From positions 1 through 10,716 of the forward strand of contig NZ_DYXM01000084.1 of the NCBI RefSeq assembly GCF_020742175.1: a stretch of 10,716 nucleotides of DNA, read 5' to 3'. The notes beneath the pieces are model-generated. The model ran no database searches, was not told where the DNA came from, and saw nothing but the letters and a program-made list of their open reading frames with translations. Source of the stretch: Dietzia timorensis (GTDB taxonomy: Bacteria > Actinomycetota > Actinomycetes > Mycobacteriales > Mycobacteriaceae). The position numbers and the translations under genes were made by a program. Shown one piece after another: positions 5,343 to 10,716 of this stretch; position 1 is the stretch's first letter; every line of letters begins with the position of its first letter.

Positions 5343-8300
5343 GTGGCACAGGCAGAAGGCGCGGCGGCACTACGCGGAGTATTCGCGGAGTTCTCGACCC
5401 GCGCGCCCGGGGCCATGCTTCGCGAGGCGGCAGAGAAGGACCGCGCGGTCGTGCAGGCCGCGGAGGCGCTGCGCCCGTTCGTGGTCGGCGAGCTGGCCGC
5501 GAAGGCGCCGCTGCTCGTCGTCACCGCCACCGAGCGGGAATCCGAGGAACTCGCCGCGGCGGTAGCTGCGCTCACCGGCTACGAAGTTGCCCAGTTCCCC
5601 AGCTGGGAAACGCTGCCGCACGAGCGCCTCTCGCCGGGTAAGGAAACCGTGGGCCAGCGGCTCAAGGTGCTGCACGAAATGGTTGTCGGCTCCAGGGGCG
5701 GGGAGTCCACACGTGTCGTGGTGGCGTCGGCGCGCGCCGTCATCCAGCCCGTGTCCCCGGCCGCTGCGCGCCGCGATCCCATCGAGCTGCGCGTGGGTGG
5801 GCGGTTGGATCCGACCGAGCTCGTCGCGAGGCTCGGCGTGTTCGCATACGCACGCGAGGACATGGTTTCCCGGCGCGGCGACATGGCCGTGCGCGGCGGT
5901 ATCGTCGACATTTTCCCGACCACGCACGAGTACCCCGTGCGCGTCGAGTTTGATGATGACGAGATCGTCTCCATCCGCGAGTTCCTCGTCGCGGACCAGC
6001 GCTCGCTCACCGAAGGGGCGCTCGAGGCTATCGACCTATACCCGTGCCGCGAGGTGTTGCTCACCGAGGACGTGCGCGAGCGGGCCGGCGCGCTGGCCAC
6101 CGAGCACCCGGACAATCCGACGCTGCGCGAGCTGCTCGAATCGCTCGCCGGGGGCGTGCCGAAGGACGGGATGGAGGCGCTGGCCTCGGTGCTTCAGCCG
6201 GGCGAGCAGCAGATCCTGCCGCTACTGATGCGCGCCGGCACGCGGGTCATCGTGTGCGACCCCGATAAGGTGCGCCGCCGCGCCGGAGACCTGGCCGCCG
6301 CCGGGCGAGAGTTCCTCGAGGCGTCGTGGACCGCGGCGACCATGGGTTCGGACGCGCCCATCGACTCCGAATCGCTCGACCTGTCCGGCTCCGGCTACCT
6401 CACGTTTTCCGAGGTACGCGAGCAGTCCATCGAGGCCGAGATTCCGTGGTGGCAGCTCGTGCCGCAGGGCTTCCTCGCCGAGGAGGACGCCGGGACTCTC
6501 GTCGAGCTCCCCTCGCAGGACCCGCCGGCGCCGCGCGGCAAGGAGGACAAGTTCGCCGCGTTCTTCACCGAGGCTCGCAAGGGCGTGGGCGCGGGGGATA
6601 CGTACGTCGCCGTCACCAATTCCAAGGGTTCTGCCACGCGGCTGGTCGAGCGTGCCCACGAGGCCGAGCTCGCCGCGAAGGTCGTCGAAGACGGCGGAGA
6701 GCTTCCGGCCGGGCACCTCGCCGTGTTGGTCGGCCCGCTCATCGACGGCTTCGCGCTGGACCCTGCGGACGCCCAAGGGCCAGACCCCGAGGATGACGGC
6801 GGAGCCCGCAGCACCCAGGGCCGCCTCGTTCTCCTGTGCGAGTCGGAGCTCTCGGGTAACCGCGTCGCCGGGCGTTCCGGGGGCAAGACCAAGCACGCCA
6901 AGCGGCGCACGCAGGTCGACCCGCTTGCGTTGAAGTCCGGCGACCTCGTCGTCCACGAACAGCACGGCATCGGCCGCTTCGTGGAGATGATCGAACGTAC
7001 GACCCGCGGAAAGAACGCCACGGGCCGGCGCGAATACCTCGTTATCGAATACGCCGCCTCCAAGCGTGGCGCGCCGCCGGACCGGCTGTTCGTGCCGATG
7101 GAACAGCTCGGACAGCTTTCGCGCTACGTCGGCGGGGAGGCGCCCGCGCTGTCGAAGATGGGCGGCGCGGACTGGCAGAACACCAAGCGTAAGGCACGCA
7201 AGGCGGTCCGCGAGATCGCGACAGAGCTCGTCGCGCTGTACGCCAAGCGGCAATCCGCGCCCGGCCACGCCTTCGCCCCGGATTCGCCGTGGCAGCGGGA
7301 AATGGAAGAGGACTTCCCCTACACCGAGACGATCGACCAGGCCACGGCCATCGAGGACGTCAAGGCGGACATGGAAAAGCCGGTGCCGATGGACCGGGTC
7401 ATCGTCGGCGATGTCGGTTATGGCAAGACCGAGGTCGCGGTGCGTGCCGCGTTCAAGGCCGTGCAAGACGGCAAGCAGGTCTCGGTGCTCGTACCGACGA
7501 CGCTGCTCGCCCAGCAGCACCTCGAAACGTTCTCCGAGCGCATGGCCGGATACCCCGTTACCGTGCGCGGGCTCTCGCGTTTCACCTCCGACTCCGAGGC
7601 GAAGGAGATTCTCGCCGGCCTCGCCGACGGCACCGTGGACGTAGTGATCGGCACGCACCGCCTGCTCGCCACCGGCGTGCGGTGGAAGAAGCTCGGCCTC
7701 GTGATCGTCGACGAGGAACAGCGCTTCGGCGTCGAGCACAAGGAGCACATCAAGGCGCTGCGCAACGCGGTCGACGTGCTTACGATGTCGGCGACGCCGA
7801 TCCCGCGCACGCTCGAGATGTCGCTCGCCGGGATCCGCGAGATGAGCCAGATCCTTACCCCGCCGCAGGACCGGCTGCCGGTACTCACCTACGTCGGCGC
7901 GTACTCGGACAAGCAGGTCGCCGCGGCGATCCGGCGCGAGCTGCTGCGCGAAGGACAAATCTTCTTCGTCCACAACCGCGTGTCCTCGATCGACGCGACC
8001 GCGACCAGGTTGCGCGACCTCGTCCCCGAGGCGCGCGTTGCCGTGGCCCACGGGCAGATGGGTGAAGAACAGCTCGAGCAGACCGTCAACGGATTCTGGA
8101 ACCGCGACTTCGACGTTCTCGTCTGCACGACAATTGTAGAGACCGGCCTCGACATCAGTAACGCCAATACGTTGATCGTCGACCGCGCCGAAAACCTCGG
8201 CCTGTCGCAGATGCATCAGCTGCGCGGACGCGTGGGTCGCTCCCGCGAGCGTGGCTACGCCTATTTCCTCTACGCGCCGGACCGCACGCTCACCGAAACC

Positions 8301-9044
8301 GCATACGACCGCCTCGCGGTGATCGCGCAGAACAACGACCTCGGCGCCGGCATGGCCGTGGCGATGAAGGACCTCGAACAGCGCGGCGCCGGCAACGTGC
8401 TCGGCGGCGAACAGTCCGGGCACATCGCGGGCGTCGGCTTCGACCTGTACGTCCGGCTCGTCGGCGAGGCCGTCGAGGCGTTCCGCGCGGTCGCCGACGG
8501 CGAGACACCGCAGGCCGAGCCCGAGTCCCGCGAGATGCGCATCGACCTCCCCGTCGACGCATACCTACCCGCCGAATACGTCGACTCGGAGCGGCTGCGC
8601 CTCGAGGCGTACCGGAAACTCGCGCAGGCGCAGAGCTTCGACGATGTCGACTCGGTCATCGAGGAACTGTTCGACCGCTACGGCCCGCTGCCCGAGCCCG
8701 CGCGCCGCGTCGCCGCGGTGTCGCGGCTGCGGATCGTCGCCGCCGAATACGGGGTGTCGGACGTCGTGGTCGCCGGATCGCGTATCCGCATCGCCCCGCT
8801 GAATCTGCTCGACTCGCAGCAGATGCGGCTCAAGCGGCTGTACCCGTCGGCTATTTACAAGGCGACCTCGCAGGTCGTGCAGCTGCCGCTGCCGAAGTCC
8901 GCGGCGGCCCGCCCGGGAGCCGGCGGAGCGCCCGAGGCGCGAGACGACGAGCTGCTGCAGTACGTCGCCGACTTCCTCGCCGCGATGGCGGGCAAGCCCG
9001 AAGGCTCGATCGTCGTCACCCAGCCCGAGGTCGCGGCGCGATGA
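5343..9044 (+). CDS. mfd: Transcription-repair coupling factor Mfd
   Basis: This 1233-residue protein has nearly the same length as M. tuberculosis Mfd (1234). The UvrB-homologous N-terminal module spans about residues 20-350, with FPSWETLPHERLSP near 85-98. The RNA-polymerase-interacting domain begins around GDLVVHEQHGIGRF (533-546). The RecG-like translocase follows, with Walker A GDVGYGKTE (689-697), DEEQRFG (790-796), SATPIPRT (816-823), motif VI QLRGRVGRS (959-967) and a translocation segment DLEQRGAGNVLGGEQSG (1010-1026). The C-terminal domain 7, which masks the UvrA-binding surface, covers about 1060-1200. Mfd pushes stalled RNA polymerase off DNA lesions using ATP and recruits UvrA for nucleotide excision repair. 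The GTG start is supported by AAGGAG 9 nt upstream. All core motifs are intact and the strong G/C third-position bias is that of a resident housekeeping gene. The stop overlaps the mazG start. Confidence 0.98.
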   Translation: MAQAEGAAALRGVFAEFSTRAPGAMLREAAEKDRAVVQAAEALRPFVVGELAAKAPLLVVTATERESEELAAAVAALTGYEVAQFPSWETLPHERLSPGKETVGQRLKVLHEMVVGSRGGESTRVVVASARAVIQPVSPAAARRDPIELRVGGRLDPTELVARLGVFAYAREDMVSRRGDMAVRGGIVDIFPTTHEYPVRVEFDDDEIVSIREFLVADQRSLTEGALEAIDLYPCREVLLTEDVRERAGALATEHPDNPTLRELLESLAGGVPKDGMEALASVLQPGEQQILPLLMRAGTRVIVCDPDKVRRRAGDLAAAGREFLEASWTAATMGSDAPIDSESLDLSGSGYLTFSEVREQSIEAEIPWWQLVPQGFLAEEDAGTLVELPSQDPPAPRGKEDKFAAFFTEARKGVGAGDTYVAVTNSKGSATRLVERAHEAELAAKVVEDGGELPAGHLAVLVGPLIDGFALDPADAQGPDPEDDGGARSTQGRLVLLCESELSGNRVAGRSGGKTKHAKRRTQVDPLALKSGDLVVHEQHGIGRFVEMIERTTRGKNATGRREYLVIEYAASKRGAPPDRLFVPMEQLGQLSRYVGGEAPALSKMGGADWQNTKRKARKAVREIATELVALYAKRQSAPGHAFAPDSPWQREMEEDFPYTETIDQATAIEDVKADMEKPVPMDRVIVGDVGYGKTEVAVRAAFKAVQDGKQVSVLVPTTLLAQQHLETFSERMAGYPVTVRGLSRFTSDSEAKEILAGLADGTVDVVIGTHRLLATGVRWKKLGLVIVDEEQRFGVEHKEHIKALRNAVDVLTMSATPIPRTLEMSLAGIREMSQILTPPQDRLPVLTYVGAYSDKQVAAAIRRELLREGQIFFVHNRVSSIDATATRLRDLVPEARVAVAHGQMGEEQLEQTVNGFWNRDFDVLVCTTIVETGLDISNANTLIVDRAENLGLSQMHQLRGRVGRSRERGYAYFLYAPDRTLTETAYDRLAVIAQNNDLGAGMAVAMKDLEQRGAGNVLGGEQSGHIAGVGFDLYVRLVGEAVEAFRAVADGETPQAEPESREMRIDLPVDAYLPAEYVDSERLRLEAYRKLAQAQSFDDVDSVIEELFDRYGPLPEPARRVAAVSRLRIVAAEYGVSDVVVAGSRIRIAPLNLLDSQQMRLKRLYPSAIYKATSQVVQLPLPKSAAARPGAGGAPEARDDELLQYVADFLAAMAGKPEGSIVVTQPEVAAR

Positions 9045-9757
9045 GCGACGAGCAGCGGCCCCTGGAAAGAGCGGTCGAACTCTTCGCCCGCATTCGTAGA
9101 GAAGGGGAGTGGGAGTCCGCGCAGACGCACGCCTCGCTCATCCCGTATCTCATCGAGGAGTCGTTCGAACTCGCCGATGCCGTCGCCGACGGCGACCGGG
9201 AGGAACTTCGCTCCGAGCTCGGCGACCTTCTCCTGCAGGTGCTGTTCCACACGGCAATCACCGCCGAGCACGACACCGACCCCTTCGACATCGACGACGT
9301 TGCGCAGGCGATGCTCGATAAGCTCCGCCGCCGCGCGCCGTACTGGTTCGAGGACGGCCCGCCGCAGTTGGACGCCGCCGAGCAGGACCGGTTGTGGGAG
9401 CGGGCCAAGGCCTCCGAAGGCCGACGCGGACTTTTCGACGGTATTGCCTGGAACCTGCCCGCCCTCGCCCTCGGGGATAAGGTGCTCGCGCGCTGCGCCA
9501 AGGCCGGGATACCCGGCGACTGCGTGCCCAGGGAAATCGCCACGCCCGACGTCATGGGCTATGAGATTTTCGGTTCCGGCACGGGCGAGGGAACCGGGCA
9601 CGAATCGGGTTCGGAGAACGCCTACCGGCAAGCGGTGCGCAGGTTCGCGCGGCGGGTCGAGGCTGCCGAAGAACGGCTTCACAATTCCGATGACGTCGGA
9701 CGTGCCCCATTTCCCGCCGAAGCGTGGCGCTCCGTGCTCGGCGACACATCCGGGTAA
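9041..9757 (+). CDS. mazG: MazG-family nucleoside triphosphate pyrophosphohydrolase, short form
   Basis: This 238-residue all-alpha NTP pyrophosphohydrolase has the metal-binding pattern ExxE...ExxD (E40, E43, E59, D62) inside EESFE and ELGDLLLQVLFH. The preceding segment EWESAQTHASLIPYL corresponds to the conserved W-x-x-x-QTH-x-SL block. KLRRRAPYWF (94-103) and the RLWERAKASEG segment (118-127) are further family blocks. MazG cleaves NTPs, including non-canonical ones, to NMP and pyrophosphate, with roles in stress survival and mutation avoidance. ATG overlaps the mfd stop in ATGA, so the pair is translationally coupled; the same two genes are neighbours in M. tuberculosis (Rv1020-Rv1021). 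The protein begins almost directly at the catalytic domain and lacks the roughly 90-residue N-terminal extension of the mycobacterial protein. Residues 170-195 form a Gly/Ser/Glu-rich linker. Confidence 0.94.
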   Translation: MSDEQRPLERAVELFARIRREGEWESAQTHASLIPYLIEESFELADAVADGDREELRSELGDLLLQVLFHTAITAEHDTDPFDIDDVAQAMLDKLRRRAPYWFEDGPPQLDAAEQDRLWERAKASEGRRGLFDGIAWNLPALALGDKVLARCAKAGIPGDCVPREIATPDVMGYEIFGSGTGEGTGHESGSENAYRQAVRRFARRVEAAEERLHNSDDVGRAPFPAEAWRSVLGDTSG

Positions 9758-9780
9758 CGCAGCGCTTCAGCGGCCGGGCG

Positions 9781-10716
9781 TCAGGCGGAGAGCTCGGCCT
9801 CCAGCCAGTCGATGGTCTGCATGCCGAACAGGTCCGTGGTCCAACCGTAGAGGTTGGTCAGTAGCCGCATGTCGTCGCAGTTCGAGGGCTGGTGGCTCAC
9901 CGTTGCGCCGGCCTGCCGGTACCGGTCCACCAGGCCCTGCGTATCGGCGGCGGGCACCAGCGACATGAACGAGTTGTCCGCGCCGCACGAGGTGATGAGC
10001 ATCGGCTTCGACGGCGCTCCGTCGGACCCGAGGAGATTGTCGTCGAACACGTGCTGGAACTCCGGAATCCGGGCGGGGGACTGGCCGTTCGCGAAGAGCG
10101 CCGACAGCGGCACGAAGGGAAGCGTGAAGTAGGCGGGGAACTGGCACTCGCTTCGGTAATAGTCGGCGACCTGCTTGCCGAGAGGCGAGAGCTTGGCGTC
10201 GAGGTCCATCTCCGGATACTTCGCCTCCAGCCCGACGAGCGTGGCGAAGGCGAAGCCCGCACCGACCGAGCCGTCGGACTTTTCCACGAAGTTGCGCTGA
10301 TCGACGACCATTCCCTCGGCGACGCTCGCCTGGACGTTCAGCTCGGGCGCGTATTCGGCGTGCCGCTCGGCTGCGAACGAGGCGCCGACGCCGCCCCCGG
10401 CGATACCGAAGAGGCCGACGGGGGACTGAGGCGAAAGGTCCAGGCCGGGTAGCTGCAACGCGGAGCGAAGGCCATCGAGCATCGCGTTCGCGGCGTACTT
10501 GCCGGCGAACACCCCGTGCGGTCCGGTCTGCGAATCGTTGCCGACATCGCTGATCGACACGGCCCATCCGCGTTCGAACATCATCGCCAACGGGCCGAGC
10601 GCGGACCAGGCCCCTGGCTCGAGGGGCGTGGCGCCGGTCCACTGAGTGGACGGATGGCAGCGAGAGCCGAGGGAGTCGTTGGCCTCCTGATAGCCGACCA
10701 CGGGCCTGGTGCGGTC
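9781..10716 (-). CDS. Secretory-lipase (LIP) family alpha/beta hydrolase, N-terminus beyond the right edge, possibly catalytically dead
   Basis: The frame is open from the right edge to TGA at 9783-9781 (311 residues visible); GTG at 10701 is probably internal because the frame continues upstream with family-like sequence ending in PVVGYQEANDSLG. The block ERGWAVSISDVGND followed by PQSPVGLFGIAGGG and the C-terminal CGADNSFMSLVPAADTQGLVDRYRQAGA block fit the fungal/actinobacterial secretory lipase family (CALA type). Four cysteines are visible, consistent with disulfides in an exported protein; the signal peptide would lie off the window. At the nucleophile elbow, where relatives have G-x-S-x-G, the protein reads GIAGGG (10390-10407), with Ala for Ser, and no His stands clearly at the usual catalytic place after the GATVSH segment. 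It may be a non-catalytic cell-envelope protein. It converges on mazG across 23 bp with no clear terminator. Confidence 0.85.
   Translation of the reverse strand, partial: DRTRPVVGYQEANDSLGSRCHPSTQWTGATPLEPGAWSALGPLAMMFERGWAVSISDVGNDSQTGPHGVFAGKYAANAMLDGLRSALQLPGLDLSPQSPVGLFGIAGGGVGASFAAERHAEYAPELNVQASVAEGMVVDQRNFVEKSDGSVGAGFAFATLVGLEAKYPEMDLDAKLSPLGKQVADYYRSECQFPAYFTLPFVPLSALFANGQSPARIPEFQHVFDDNLLGSDGAPSKPMLITSCGADNSFMSLVPAADTQGLVDRYRQAGATVSHQPSNCDDMRLLTNLYGWTTDLFGMQTIDWLEAELSA

Noticed and set aside
4562..5575. 337-residue minus-strand frame spanning the helicase end, the gap and the mfd start
   Set aside because: It overlaps two well-supported genes, has low-complexity Ala/Ser/Arg composition and no motif or ribosome site.
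6222..8423. 733-residue open frame on the minus strand inside mfd
   Set aside because: It is fully antisense to mfd, whose motifs are intact from end to end; long antisense frames are expected in GC-rich coding DNA, and the translation shows no recognisable domain.
9758..9780. Bidirectional terminator between mazG and the lipase-family gene
   Set aside because: The 23-bp gap offers only a 4-bp inverted repeat (CGCT/AGCG) with a 2-nt loop and no T-run, too weak to call.
1..10716. CRISPR array, tRNA/rRNA gene, IS element or att site
   Set aside because: No regularly spaced repeats, transposase-like reading frame, terminal inverted repeats or tRNA-like cloverleaf were seen; the gaps are all shorter than 200 bp.

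Overview
The window comes from a high-GC actinobacterium, most likely of the order Mycobacteriales (Corynebacterium/Dietzia/Gordonia/Mycobacterium relatives). The evidence is the strong G/C preference at third codon positions in the housekeeping genes, GTG starts, an mfd-mazG gene pair with an ATGA overlap (mfd and mazG are also neighbours in Mycobacterium tuberculosis), and a divergent AraC-regulator/flavin-monooxygenase pair resembling virS-mymA. The genus cannot be settled from the sequence alone.

Layout. (1) 1-574, minus: 5' part of a Baeyer-Villiger-type flavin monooxygenase that runs off the left edge. (2) 575-666: a short divergent intergenic region holding a gapped 27-bp dyad and a 21-bp-period direct repeat, good candidates for operators. 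(3) 667-1674, plus: an AraC-family regulator with an arabinose_bd-type N-terminal domain. (4) 1760-2170 and 2174-5161, plus: a MutT-like NUDIX hydrolase followed after 3 nt by a 995-residue PLD-like nuclease/SF2 helicase/DUF3427 protein. Parts of the helicase gene are clearly lower in GC than the neighbours. (5) 5162-5342: intergenic region with a GC-rich hairpin, then a -10-like hexamer and a strong Shine-Dalgarno site. (6) 5343-9044: mfd, the transcription-repair coupling factor, overlapping mazG at 9041-9757. (7) 9781-10716, minus: a convergent secretory-lipase-family (LIP) gene, cut by the right edge, whose nucleophile elbow carries Ala where Ser is expected.

How the genes work together. 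The left block looks like a regulator/oxidative-enzyme switch, in which the AraC protein probably controls the monooxygenase and itself from the shared region. The middle NUDIX-helicase pair looks like a co-translated accessory module for nucleic-acid repair or defence, sitting directly upstream of mfd. The mfd-mazG pair is a core genome-maintenance unit: Mfd clears stalled RNA polymerase and recruits UvrA, and MazG degrades non-canonical or excess NTPs. The most interesting candidate for a poorly described system is the NUDIX + PLD/helicase/DUF3427 pair. The possible pseudo-lipase and the ordered repeats in the divergent promoter come next.
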